Origin: Actinoallomurus bryophytorum
GTDB lineage: Bacteria > Actinomycetota > Actinomycetes > Streptosporangiales > Streptosporangiaceae
Reading direction: 5' to 3'
Length of the DNA stretch: 64,000 nt
NCBI RefSeq assembly: GCF_006716425.1
Contig: NZ_VFOZ01000002.1
Span: 682,001 to 746,000, forward strand
This document shows positions 1 through 9,400 of this stretch, in pieces (positions within the stretch are counted from its first letter, which is position 1; the number at the start of each line of letters is the position of its first letter). The translations under genes and the position numbers were made by a program. The notes beneath the pieces were generated by a model. That model searched no databases. It was not told the DNA's origin and saw only the letters and a list, made by a program, of their open reading frames with translations.

Positions 1-293
1 GAGGGGCCCGCCTGGGTTGCCTAGCGAGACTAAATTTTTTCTGCGGAGTTGTCGCCGGCCTTGTTTCTTCTCGGCATTCAGAGATGCGACCGCGTCGTCT
101 TCGCCCTCCTCGTCATCAGCAACTGCAGTTGTTGCCGCCTATCAGCGGCGATCACGCAGCGCGCCCGCGGCGTGACGGTTCTTGGACACCTTCGGCCTAT
201 TGGCGCAAGCGAAGAAGAGAAAATGACCGGTCCCGGACGAGCTGCCAGCTACGACGAAAGCTGGAGGCACGGCTTCGGCCCCCGGTGAAAGGA
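1..293. other. No gene recognised
   Basis: I see no convincing coding frame. The short frames here lack ribosome-binding sites and have mixed third-position composition. The stretch lies downstream, on the minus strand, of a relic glycosidase C-terminus, so it may be decayed intergenic DNA. Confidence 0.4.
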
Positions 294-368
294 TCAGCCA
301 GCCGCGATGGCGAAGACGCCGATGGCTCCGCCGGGCGAGGACGGCAGGGCCTTCGCTGACCGTAGGCC
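294..368 (-). pseudogene. Relic of a secreted glycosidase C-terminus
   Basis: Read on the minus strand, the last codons before the TGA at 294-296 give a tail ending GAIGVFAIAAG. That is identical to the last 11 residues of the GH92 enzyme at 6484-9750, and a degenerate ALPSSPG stretch precedes it where GH92 has TLPPSLST. Nucleotide similarity to 6481-6540 is also visible by eye. Further upstream (beyond about 368) the match fades and no long frame remains. I read this as the surviving 3' end of a related gene whose body was lost. Duplication of the neighbouring gene's end is the alternative. Confidence 0.6.
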
Positions 369-469
369 CACAACCAGCGAGAGGCCGGTTTCCAGGAAAC
401 GGAGCGGCCCAGCCTCTCTGACTGAGTCGGCCAAGGTGACCTGCTATCTCTCGGTCGTACCATCATCAA

Positions 470-1180
470 ATGGAGTACCGGCCCACGCAGTACGGCAAGC
501 CTCGCGGTGAATACGTCCCGCTGCGCGTCCAGCCGAGACTGGCCAGTTGGATGGCTGCTGGTCATCCAGACCAGGTCCGGTTGGAAGAGTTCCTGTCTCA
601 CGCCTGTGAGCGGGTCCAGGGGCAGCTGGAACGGGCGCCGGAGCCGTTGGCTCTCAGTCTCGAGGTGGGGCTTCCCGGGTCGACCTCACTCGTGGGCTCT
701 CACGATCTCGACAATTACCTCCTCCCCTTGGCGAAGCGGCTGGGCAAGCTCAGTGGCCGAGACTTCGTCTCGGTATGGGGGAGCAAGCAGCATGCCGACT
801 CCTCGTCCGTTTGAGTAGGCCAGGCCACGCCAATGGCCGAGCTGCTATCCGGCGAGTCGTTCACGGTCCAGACGAGTGCATCATCTGATTCGACGGCATA
901 CAAGCGACAGATCCACGATCAGCTCACCGGAGCATGCGAGATCGTCGGTGAGGGCGCCGTGTCGATGCACCTCGCCTTTTCCGTCGGGGCTCGCCGTAAT
1001 TGGCTCAACCTGTGGAAGGCGACAATCGATGATATGGACCCGATTCTTGGCCAGGCGGTCCCCAGATGGCCGTGGCACCCATGTGATGGCCGCATCGTCG
1101 AGCTGGGTTTGCACCGCAGCATCGAACCCTCTTTGAAAAACGAGGTTGTGATCTCCATTAACGCCAGTCCCAAGACTTAA
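470..1180 (+). pseudogene. RusA-like two-part protein split by an in-frame stop
   Basis: Two consecutive frames, 470-814 (114 aa) and 833-1180 (115 aa), lie in the same reading frame. Only the TGA at 812-814 and six codons separate them. The first half contains HDLDNYLLPLAKRLG and a WGSK motif. The second contains NLWKATIDDMDPILG followed by CDGRIVELGLHR. Both patterns resemble the D..DN..K..lD.L core of RusA-type resolvases, but I cannot confirm that family. Read through the stop, the protein would be about 236 aa and would look continuous. The likely reading is a nonsense-disrupted gene. Two separate short proteins, or a sequencing error at the stop, are alternatives. GC content is lower than in the genes after 6 kb. 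Confidence 0.5.
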
Positions 1181-1411
1181 GCCGCCCGTGTGCAGGTGGA
1201 ATATGAAAACGTACATCGAGTACAGCTGTGGGGCCGATCCGGCCTGTCCGACACCGATGACCGCGACGCTTGGGCCGGTCGATGTAGATCGCTGGTGTCA
1301 GTGCACTCGATCTGCACATATGGTCGGGATTGTCAGTCCGTTATTGTGACTGAGCGCCATTCGTGTGACCATATCCATACAGCACGATTTCAGGGGACTG
1401 CCGGGAGTCTG

Positions 1412-2402
1412 ATGGAGAGCAAGAGGTGCGTCAACTGTCATGCGTCGGTGTCGGGACGCGCCGATACCGGTGTTCGCGGTCCGGACATCGCCTGGATGGT
1501 TCACTGCACGGCATGCGCTGTGCTGGTCGAGGGCCAGATGGAACCCATCGTCGCCCGACCCAGCGGAGCATTCATCGATATCTTCCGATGTCGCTCCTGC
1601 GGGACGCCGCGGGCCTGCCGACCCGGGTGGCGCACCCGTTGCATGATCTGCCTTGACGACCGGACCCGTCTTCCGACTGACGCCGGGGACCTAGCAACGA
1701 AAGTCCTTAATACACTGCCGCACCGAACCGACATCAGCACAATCCTCGGCCAAGGCCACAGCGGTGACCCTCGCGACGTATGGCGGTACTGCGCTCGCCA
1801 CATCGTCGAAGACCGGACCGCCTCGCTTGCACGACCCGGATGGACGGTACTAGCCACCGATATCTGGGGTCTGCCGTGGGAGATCGAGACACGCGAGGCC
1901 GAGTCGCACGGCACCTGGGCCCGCCATGAAATCTGTGGCACCGTACAGAAGGTCACGCGGGCCCGTCCCGAGTGCAAAAACTGCCCGCCCGAGGAAAATT
2001 CCCGTACCCACCGGGCCAAGGCGGCCCAACCCCAGCACCTCTACCTGGTTTGCTACGGAAAGCTCTGCAAGTTCGGGCACGGTGACGCCAATCGAGTCAA
2101 CCTACACCTCCGAGCTGGAGCTAACCCCATCCGTGTGCTCAAAGCACCCTTCGAGCAGGTCGTCGCCGCTGAAAGCGCAATCAGACGCGTACCGAGACCG
2201 CATCATCGGCGCCGTTCACCGCGGAATGCCTACGAGCTTCGGGGCCGGGACTGAGGTGCTGCCCGCCACCATCGACCTCGACATCCGCACATACCTCACT
2301 GGGGCCTGGGTCGAGGACGTAACCCATCGATTCAAGCCGACGCCGAGGCACACGAGACAACGGCGCCGATGGCGGAATCCCGTCCAGCGTCGACGCCAAT
2401 GA
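1412..2402 (+). pseudogene. Zinc-ribbon protein with GIY-YIG-like end, frameshifted
   Basis: An ATG at 1412, preceded by GGGAG at 1403-1407, opens a frame to 2254. It contains several CxxC pairs (CVNC, CTAC, CRSC, CMIC, CKNC), which suggests zinc ribbons. A C-terminal segment around 2038-2170 reads LYLVCYGKLCKFGHGDANRV, resembling the start of GIY-YIG/T5orf172 domains. After VVAAE near 2172 the frame turns to low-complexity basic sequence. The overlapping frame (1926-2402) then becomes protein-like, with AYRDRIIGAVHRGMPTSFG and a GTEVLP motif, up to the TGA at 2400-2402. The simplest explanation is one gene of about 330 codons broken by an indel between 2160 and 2175. The family assignment is tentative. 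Confidence 0.5.
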
Positions 2403-2534
2403 TCTGAGCATGCCAACGGATGACGCCGTGAGCACGCAACGCACTCATCGGCCGTGACTCGAATGCGGCGGGTCTATGGACTTCGGGTAAGCAACGAATC
2501 AGGATGGCATGCGTGACTGTGCTGGAGGTGCGGT

Positions 2535-2867
2535 GTGCAGGCCACAGGCTGGAGCAACGGTCAGGCCCACTCCACGGGCGCCGGCTACGGACTTCGAATC
2601 TCCGCCGGTGATCGCGATCAATGGTTCGACCGATCATGGAGTCATGTAGAGATCGCACTCGGCGGGGACTCCGTCGCCACCGTGCGACTATCCCCATCGT
2701 TCTGGCGTTCATGCACAGAACTGCGCAGCGCCGTCATCGGGCGATGGTTTCTGTCGCGACGCCTCGCTCCGTGGCCGAGAGGAAGACCACCGGTTCTTAC
2801 GCTACGCCAGACCGGTAGTAACAGGTTCGAGCTGCTACCCCCGTCGTCGGAGAGACGTCGAGGGTGA
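2535..2867 (+). CDS. Conserved hypothetical protein
   Basis: A 110-aa protein with a GTG start placed 6 nt after GGAGG (2524-2528). It opens with a GWSNG motif and GAGYGLRIS, and carries WFDRSWSHVEI followed by SPSFWRSC and RWFLSRRLAPWPRG, then ends in a basic tail. This pattern is typical of a short actinobacterial family of unknown function that I recognise but cannot name. No signal peptide or membrane segment is visible. The gene lies 68 nt upstream of, and on the same strand as, a PD-(D/E)XK nuclease, so the two may be cotranscribed. No function is assigned. Confidence 0.65.
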   Translation: MQATGWSNGQAHSTGAGYGLRISAGDRDQWFDRSWSHVEIALGGDSVATVRLSPSFWRSCTELRSAVIGRWFLSRRLAPWPRGRPPVLTLRQTGSNRFELLPPSSERRRG

Positions 2868-2935
2868 CCGCGTAGCCGAGCTATTCACCCGCCCCGTGTA
2901 TGGACGTTGCGGTCGAGAAGCGCCACGATCGAGGC

Positions 2936-4066
2936 ATGTCCGACCTTGACGGTATTCGCGGTCTGATCGACGGCTTTGAAGATGATCCGATGCTGGCCAT
3001 GTCCCAGGGCAGCAAGGAGCTTTTCCATTCCGACCTACTGGCCTGGTATCTCACCCGCTTCCCGATACTTCGCGAGGCGGTTCTTGATGCCTGGGGGGTG
3101 GAACCCGACCCCGCGGCCGACGGCACTGGAGGGGTGCGGCGAGAGTGGCGTCATCTCGATCTTGTCGTGGACAGTCCTGGACGGCAGCCACTCGTGGTGG
3201 AGAACAAAATGTTCTCCCTTCCGAATGAACGCCAGCTCGACGCCTATACCAAGACGGTGACCGCGCTTCAGCCCGCAGAACCGTCCCTGGTCCTGTTGAG
3301 CCTCACCGATCCAGGATGGCGCGACGGCCGATACGTGGGCCCACATACATCCACCCCGTGGATTTACCGTAGCTATCAGGAACTGATGCAGATCCTGTAC
3401 CAGAACCGACGTGCGGTGGATGGGGCGGATGACGGATTCGCAGGGGTAGTGCTAGATCGCTGGCTAGCCATGCTGGGGCGGCTGCGCTCTCTAGTCGAGA
3501 TGGTGGGACGTCCTGGTCTCGACGAACCGTTGGATCTTGATGGGGAATCACGCCAGCAGTTGCAGCGGCTGCGACTGGACGCGCCCGTGCAGAAGATGCG
3601 ATTCCAGGTCGTTGCAACACAGGTCCACCGGCGGCTCGCCGGAAAGCTCCCGGACATCGACATTGACGTCGGCGCCGGGCTTTCGAACAGAGCAGGGTTC
3701 GTCGGAGGATTCGCCGACCGCGTGGGACCTCGCCTGGGCTGGCAAATACAGCAGAGGCAATTCCGGCTCGCGTTCGTCGTCCCGGTCGGTGATCCCGGCC
3801 ACGGGCGTACGGAACACGCGTGGCAAGCTCGTTATGAGCATGCCCGGCGCTACGCGGACTACTTCGACTTCGACGCGGTTCGCGAGCTCGTTCCCACCGC
3901 CGGTCTGGAGCGGCCTGAGGGGCAGCCGCTGGGATTTCAGCGGTTCAACCCGGACTTCGCCTACCGGTATGTGCCCGTCCCCGGGATCACTGTCGGCCAA
4001 GCCATCGAACTCGGCGTCCGATACATGCAGCGCGCCCATGGATTCCAACTCCAGCAAGCCGGATGA
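2936..4066 (+). CDS. Stand-alone PD-(D/E)XK nuclease superfamily protein
   Basis: A 376-aa protein carrying the nuclease core D75 (in HLDLVVD) and E89-N-K91 (in VVENK), the metal-binding and catalytic triad of PD-(D/E)XK folds. The N-terminal segment with ELFHSDLLAWYL fits the PDDEXK_4-type group (PF14281-like), whose members are often orphan restriction-like or defence-associated nucleases. The C-terminal half (about 190-376) is soluble and unassigned. I chose the ATG at 2936 because the family-like sequence starts there (MSDLDGIRGL). An in-frame ATG at 2900 would add 12 residues, and neither start has a strong ribosome-binding site. No methyltransferase lies nearby, so a classical restriction system is not supported. 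Confidence 0.75.
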   Translation: MSDLDGIRGLIDGFEDDPMLAMSQGSKELFHSDLLAWYLTRFPILREAVLDAWGVEPDPAADGTGGVRREWRHLDLVVDSPGRQPLVVENKMFSLPNERQLDAYTKTVTALQPAEPSLVLLSLTDPGWRDGRYVGPHTSTPWIYRSYQELMQILYQNRRAVDGADDGFAGVVLDRWLAMLGRLRSLVEMVGRPGLDEPLDLDGESRQQLQRLRLDAPVQKMRFQVVATQVHRRLAGKLPDIDIDVGAGLSNRAGFVGGFADRVGPRLGWQIQQRQFRLAFVVPVGDPGHGRTEHAWQARYEHARRYADYFDFDAVRELVPTAGLERPEGQPLGFQRFNPDFAYRYVPVPGITVGQAIELGVRYMQRAHGFQLQQAG

Positions 4067-4139
4067 AGCGGGCGATGGAACGGGATGGAACGCCTTTTTC
4101 ATGAGGCGCCCAGGTTGGCGCCCGGAAGGAGCGAGTGCC

Positions 4140-4412
4140 ATGCCCCGATACCTGGTTCAGCGGACGTTCAAGGATGGGCTTGTCATCCCGGTCAGCGAGG
4201 AGGGCGCCGCGGCCTGCCGGGTCGTCGTCGACAACAACGCGGGCCAGGACGTCACGTGGGTGCATTCGTACGTCAGCCGGGACAAGAGCGTCTCGTACTG
4301 CGTGTACGACGGGCCGTCCCCGGAGGCGATCCGCAAGGCCGCTGAGGCCAATGGGCTCCCGGTCGATCACATCACGGAGGTCACCGTCCTGGATCCGTAC
4401 TTCTACCACTGA
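4140..4412 (+). CDS. DUF4242 / SCO4226-like small protein
   Basis: A 90-aa protein beginning MPRYLVQRTF, the signature start of the DUF4242 family. The Streptomyces member SCO4226 is a nickel-binding ferredoxin-like-fold protein. The sequence has the VTWVHSYVSRDK segment and the PSPEAIRKAAEANGLPVD helix typical of the family, and ends in PYFYH. The start is set by GGAAGGA at 4124-4130, 9 nt upstream. It is monocistronic and followed by a perfect 19-bp hairpin at 4475-4516. Nickel binding is family knowledge, not shown here. Confidence 0.85.
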   Translation: MPRYLVQRTFKDGLVIPVSEEGAAACRVVVDNNAGQDVTWVHSYVSRDKSVSYCVYDGPSPEAIRKAAEANGLPVDHITEVTVLDPYFYH

Positions 4413-4474
4413 TCCCCGAACGGCCCGCCCTCGCAATGACCATTCGCGCCGAGTAGAGACAACCATCCGGACGC

Positions 4475-4516
4475 GCGTGAGAAGGGCCCGGCCGGGTGGC
4501 CGGGCCCTTCTCACGC
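4475..4516. terminator. Bidirectional hairpin terminator
   Basis: A perfect 19-bp inverted repeat (4475-4493 and 4498-4516) with a GGGT loop. It sits between the convergent DUF4242 gene and the membrane-protein gene on the minus strand. There is no T-tract, as usual for actinobacterial terminators. Confidence 0.85.
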
Positions 4517-4532
4517 AGGGGTGCGGGGACGG

Positions 4533-5138
4533 TCAGGAGGCGTCCGCGGCGACGGTGGGCTGGGCGCTGCTCAGCTTCGGCAGCAGTTCCGCGGCAGGCC
4601 CGACGCGGCGCAGGTGCAGGAAGCCGAGTCCGGCGAGCGCCAGCATGAGGGCGGCACCCACGAACGCGGCGATGGCGGCGTACAGCGCGATCTGCCCCAT
4701 CTGCCAGAAGGCGTAGGCGTTCAGCAGCATGCCGCGCAGCGTCTCGCCCTTGAAGATCGTGTTGACCTGGTTGGCCAGTTCGGTGTTCTTCGGCTGGGCG
4801 TTCGCCGTCTTCGACAGTTGGGCGTAGGTCTGGCCGCCGCCGAGTTTCTGCAGGTGAACGGCGATGAAGTGGTCGGCGTAGGCCTTTGCCTGGGCGCCGT
4901 TCGCCAGCTGCTTCCCGGCGTACTGGTTGAGATAGGGCCCGACCTTGGGGTCGGCCAGCTCGGCGGTCCCCTTCGCGGGGAACTGGATCTGCTGCGCGAC
5001 CAGTTGGCTGCGCACATTGCTGTTCGCGAACTGGTGCCCCCACAGGAGCAGGCATCCGGCGGCCACGAGGACTGCGGCGACGACGACTCCGGCGGTGGTC
5101 ATCAGCGCGTCAAAGGTCTTGCGGTTCACGGCGTCCAT
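4533..5138 (-). CDS. Two-TM membrane protein, conserved hypothetical
   Basis: A 201-aa protein. A first membrane segment lies at about residues 8-32 (LMTTAGVVVAAVLVAAGCLLL). A long extracytoplasmic region of about 110 residues follows, including PKVGPYLNQYAGKQLANGAQAKAYADHFI. A second membrane segment sits around 150-178 and the tail is short and cytoplasmic. I recognise the pattern as a conserved actinobacterial membrane family of unknown role. The ATG at 5136-5138 is chosen over the longer frame because the upstream sequence is Arg/Pro-rich and not protein-like. An AAAAGGG stretch directly precedes the start. It is convergent with the DUF4242 gene. Confidence 0.75.
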   Translation of the reverse strand: MDAVNRKTFDALMTTAGVVVAAVLVAAGCLLLWGHQFANSNVRSQLVAQQIQFPAKGTAELADPKVGPYLNQYAGKQLANGAQAKAYADHFIAVHLQKLGGGQTYAQLSKTANAQPKNTELANQVNTIFKGETLRGMLLNAYAFWQMGQIALYAAIAAFVGAALMLALAGLGFLHLRRVGPAAELLPKLSSAQPTVAADAS

Positions 5139-5360
5139 CCCTTTTCTCTTCTCAATCCGGGAGCCGTCTGGGTCGGCTTCCCGGTCCACTCCATGGTCGG
5201 GATCAGGCCGATGGAACGCAGGGGTCGAAGGTCCCTGCCGCGACGGAGCTTGGTCCTGAGGTCGGCCCGGCGCCGCGTACGAACGCGATCGCGGAACGCA
5301 GCACTCAGCCGAGCCTTCGACGGACCGGTCGCGAAATCGAAGAGCCTTCTCCCGGACCAT

Positions 5361-5406
5361 TACTTAATGTATGTTAATGACCACAGGTAGTGATCGGGAG
5401 GTCTGC
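5361..5406 (+). promoter_or_regulatory. AT-rich upstream region of the EF-hand gene
   Basis: A locally AT-rich stretch with TTAATG repeated at 5364-5369 and 5374-5379, one helical turn apart. The ribosome-binding site GGGAGG at 5396-5401 follows. It may hold a promoter and operator, but no clear -35/-10 pair is assigned. Confidence 0.35.
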
Positions 5407-5967
5407 ATGAACGACGAGTCCCCTCAGGCACGTTCCGGCGCACACGAGCGACTGTTACTGCGGTTCCGAATACTCGACACCGACGGGAACGGCTATCTGG
5501 ACGAGGCCGATTTCGAGCGGCTCGCCGGCAAGGTGCTCGACGCGATGGGCGAGCCGCGCGAGTCGTCGAAGGGCCAGGCGGTCATCGACGGGCACCGCCG
5601 CTTCTGGGCGGGCCTGCGCGCGACCCTCGACGCGGACGGCGACGGCCGGGTAGGGCGCGAAGAGTACCTCGCCAGGTTCGGCGACCCCGGGGAGGCCGAA
5701 CGGACCGTCGCCGACTACGCGACCTCGGTGGCCGCGCTGGTCGACCGCGACGACGACGGGTACGTCGAACGCGATGACTTCATCGCCTGCATGACGGCGA
5801 GCGGATTCCCGGCGTCCAACAGCGTGACCGTGTTCGAGGAGCTGGACGCGTCGGGCGATGGCCGGATCCCGGTCGACCATTGGGCCGCGGCGATCGTGGA
5901 CTGGTACAGGTCGGAGCGCACCGACATCCCCGGCCAAGTCCTGGTGGCACGGACCTCGGATACCTGA
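5407..5967 (+). CDS. Four-EF-hand calcium-binding protein
   Basis: A 186-aa soluble protein with four EF-hand loops: D24-D35 (DTDGNGYLDEAD), D75-E86 (DADGDGRVGREE), D113-D124 (DRDDDGYVERDD) and D147-H158 (DASGDGRIPVDH). The fourth loop has His at the bidentate position 12 and is probably weak or non-functional. The layout matches actinobacterial calerythrin/CasA-like calcium buffers or sensors. The start is the ATG at 5407, 5 nt after GGGAGG, rather than the upstream in-frame ATG at 5371. There is no signal peptide, so it should act in the cytoplasm. Confidence 0.9.
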   Translation: MNDESPQARSGAHERLLLRFRILDTDGNGYLDEADFERLAGKVLDAMGEPRESSKGQAVIDGHRRFWAGLRATLDADGDGRVGREEYLARFGDPGEAERTVADYATSVAALVDRDDDGYVERDDFIACMTASGFPASNSVTVFEELDASGDGRIPVDHWAAAIVDWYRSERTDIPGQVLVARTSDT

Positions 5968-6115
5968 TCCTGCCGGCACGGCAACGACTCCGGGACCGTT
6001 ACCCCCCGGCGCCCCCTGGTATCGATCTCGAGCTAGTCATGCCTCTTCAAATAGACGAAGCCCGCGAAGTAACCTCCGAAGCCAACGAATACAAGCTTAT
6101 TCTCCCGCCCTAGAG

Positions 6116-6322
6116 TTACTCTTCGCCGCGTAGAGAAGCTCGACTGGCGTACCGGTAAAGGCCGATGGCCAGCAGGAAAAACACCGCACTCGGTATGAGA
6201 GCGCCGAGAGTGGCCCGGCTGACTCCCTCGGACACCATCGCGAAGACCGTCATCGAAGTTCCGAGCACACAGAGGACCGCACACGTCGTCGCGGCCTGTT
6301 TTGGGCTCATCCTACTACTCAC
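6116..6322 (-). CDS. Small two-TM membrane protein
   Basis: A 68-aa frame with two hydrophobic segments (about 10-31 and 38-58) and a basic C-terminus (YRYASRASLRGEE), consistent with a small inner-membrane protein. The start is uncertain. A GTG at 6322 has GGAG about 13 nt upstream, and an in-frame ATG at 6310 gives 64 aa. No family is recognised. It faces the 3' end of the GH92 gene on the same strand, separated by that gene's terminator, so it may be downstream in a weak read-through unit. Confidence 0.45.
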   Translation of the reverse strand: MSSRMSPKQAATTCAVLCVLGTSMTVFAMVSEGVSRATLGALIPSAVFFLLAIGLYRYASRASLRGEE

Positions 6323-6441
6323 AGGGCGATCACTTCTCCACCATCAAAGAAATGTATTCATTGGGACGGAACAACGAGGTGAATACGTTCGCTGCTCATT
6401 AGACTCCTCAAGAGGTGACAGAGACAACCGCCCCACATACG

Positions 6442-6472
6442 GAAGGCCGGGGCCGTGACGGCCCCGGCCTTC
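6442..6472 (-). terminator. Hairpin terminator after GH92
   Basis: A 14-bp perfect inverted repeat (6442-6455 and 6459-6472) with a TGA triloop. It lies 11 nt beyond the stop codon of the GH92 gene. Confidence 0.8.
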
Positions 6473-6483
6473 GGTGAGAAGGG

Positions 6484-9400
6484 TCAGCCGGCCGCGATGG
6501 CGAAGACGCCGATCGCGCCCGTGCTCAGTGAGGGCGGCAGGGTCACCGAGGCGACCGTCTTACCAGCGGTGATGGGGATGGTCTGGGAGAAGACGTACGT
6601 CTTCACCCCGTCCTTTCCGGTCGTGTAGTTGCGGTACGGAGTGGTACCCGTGATCACGTTCCCGAACAGAGGGCTGCCGCTGCCCGCCGACAGGGTCCAG
6701 TCGCTGAACCCTAGCGTCGCCGTCGACGAAGACCCGTCCGTGTAGGTGATCGTGGCCGTGCCGGACGAGCCGTCCGTTCCGGCGTTGTGCGCGCTGCCGA
6801 GGAAACCCAGCTTGGTCGCACCGGCGGGCGAGTCGACGGGGATGTTCTGGCCGCCGACCGAGATGTTGTCCGGTTGACCCGCCGGTACGTCCGGCCAGGT
6901 GTACGCGATCCCGCCCGACGTGACGGACGCTCCCGGAGCCAGACCGGCAGCCGTTAGGGCCTGTTCGGAATAGCTCCAGCCGCCGCCGTCGTAGTTGGCA
7001 CCAGAAGGTGCACTGTCATCGCTGATGCCGGCGTTGTCATAGAACGGGGTCAGGTCGCCCGGCTTGGCGACGATAACGCCCAGCGACACCGGGAGGATCT
7101 TCCCCGACGGGCTGGTGAGGGTGAAGTTGATCGGATAGTTCCCGTCCGTGTCGCCCGCGGTCACCGTGAGGTCAACGGAGGCGCTGCCGCCCGACGGTAC
7201 GTTCAGGGTGCCGCTCGACGGGCTGACGGTGACACCGGAAGGCGCCGAGGCCGTCCACTGCACCGCCTGGTCGCCCGAGGAGACCGACTTCACCGTCAGC
7301 GTCGTCTTCGCCGAACCGCCGGGCCGCAGGTTCACCGACGACGGGCTCAGCGCTCCGGTGGCGGCGAAGGTCGGGCCGTACGACGGAGGCGCGTCCGACG
7401 CGCCCGTGCCCCACGACGTCTCCGCCGTGCTCATCTTCCAGTCGATCGTGGCGCCCTTGGCCAGCGTCGAGAACGGAACGTACAGCTTGCTGTTGGCCTT
7501 TCCGTTGATCTTCTGGGACTTCACGTAGTACTCAGACGGCGACGCGTCCGGAGCGGTGATCTTGATGGTCTTCCCGCTCGGCAGTGAAATCGTCGCGCGC
7601 GGGAAGCCCGGGCTGCCGAAGACCAGCGTGTCGCTGCCCGGGTTCTCCGGGTACATGCCGAGCATCGACCAGACGAACGCGGCGCTGTTCGCGCCGAGGT
7701 CGTCGTTGTCCTGCAGGCCGGACGGACCGGGCAGGTACAGCCCGTACCGCAGGGTGTTGGCGGCCTGCTGAGCGCCGGCCGGGTCGCCGGCGTAGTCCGG
7801 GGCGTACTCCTCACCGTGGCCGAACTCGTTGGAGAGCAGGGCGTACTCCCCGTTCCCGTCCGGCCTGGACAGGAACTTGCGCAGCGCCGGCTTGACCTTG
7901 GCGTTGCCGCCGAGGAGCGAGAACAGGCCCGCGTAGTCGTTGGGCACGTCCCACAGGTACTGCTCCGCGGTGCCCTCGATGTAGTGGCTGCTCGTGGAGG
8001 GGGTGATACCGGGCAGGAACGCGCCGTTCTTCAGTCGTGGCGTGAGCAGGCCGGTCGAGGTGTTGAAGACGTTCGCCCAGTTGTTCGCGCGGTCCTGGAA
8101 CTTGGTCGCGTTCGCGGAGTCGCCGAGGGACGCGGCGAAGCGGGACAGGGCGAAGTCCGCGCTGTCGTACTCCAGCAACGAGGACACCTGGGCGTGCGGG
8201 TTGCAGCAGCCGTACGTCCCGTCCTCGGGCAGGTAACCGTACTGGTCCTCCAGCGCCGTCCCCGGCCGTACGTCGTTGACCGTGGTGGCCTGTTTCACCA
8301 TGTTCGCCAGCGCGGTCTTCGTGTCGAAGTCCTTGGCGCCGAAGGCGTAGTAGTCGGCGATCAGAGCGCTGCCCGGGTCTCCGGCCATCACCCAGTTGTC
8401 CAGGTGCAGGTAGCCCCACTGCTGGATGATGCCGTTCTCGGCGTAGTAGTTGACCTGCGACTGCGCCTGGTCGCTGGCCTCCTTCGGCGTCAGCATGGCC
8501 TGGAGCTGGGCGACCGAGTGGTAGGTGTCCCAGCCCGAGTACATGCCGTACTGCTGCTTCTGCTTCCCCGACACCGAGTGGACCTTGACGTCCGAGCCCA
8601 TGAACTGGCCGTTCACGTCGGAGGTGATGTTCGGCTGGATGAAGTTGTGGTAGAGCGCGCTGTAGAACAGCTGCGTCGTCGCCGCCGAGGAGCCGGACAC
8701 GTTCATCCGGCCGAGCAGGGTGTTCCACGACTTCTGCGCGGCCTTCTTGACCGAGTCGAAGTTCCAGCCGGGGTTCTCCGTACGCCAGTTCAGCGCGGCG
8801 TTGTCCGCGCTCACGTACGAGATGCCGACCTTCGCCTGGACCGTCGCACCCTTGGTCGTGTCGAAAGTGACCGAGGCCGCCTGGGGACTCGACCCCGAGC
8901 CGGTGATCACCTTGGACGCGGTGAAGGGACGATCGAAGGTGATGTCGTAGTAGACGGTGTACTTGGCGGAGTCGCCGCAGAAGCCGCCGCTGGTGTCCGA
9001 GCCCTTGATCTCGTTGTTGCCGACGATCTGGGCGCTGGAGGCCGAGTCGCCGTTCTGGCTGTCCATCAGCTTGATGAGGAAGCCCGCCTGAGTGGTCGAC
9101 GGGAAGGTGAACCGGCCCATCGCGCTGTGCGGAGTCTCGGTGAGCTGCGTGGTGATGGTGTCGGGCAGGTTGCTCTGCGCCGAGTAGTAGCCCGCCTGGG
9201 CGACCTCGCCGGCGTTGGTGAACGCGGTGGTGGCCTCGTTCGGGTCACCGCTCGGCAGGTCACCGGTGATCGGCAGGATCGGGATGTCCCCGGCCGCGCC
9301 GCAGCCGGGGCCGCTCACGTGCGTGAGGCTGTAGCCGGTGAGCTCTTCGTCACCGTAGTTGTAGCCGCCGCCCGCGTTCCGGTGCGGCATGGTGTCCGGG

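Noticed and set aside
1-4400. Search for an integrase, att site or IS element around the decayed segment
   Set aside because: Broken genes suggest transferred DNA, but I found no transposase, integrase, tRNA gene or terminal inverted repeats to define an element.
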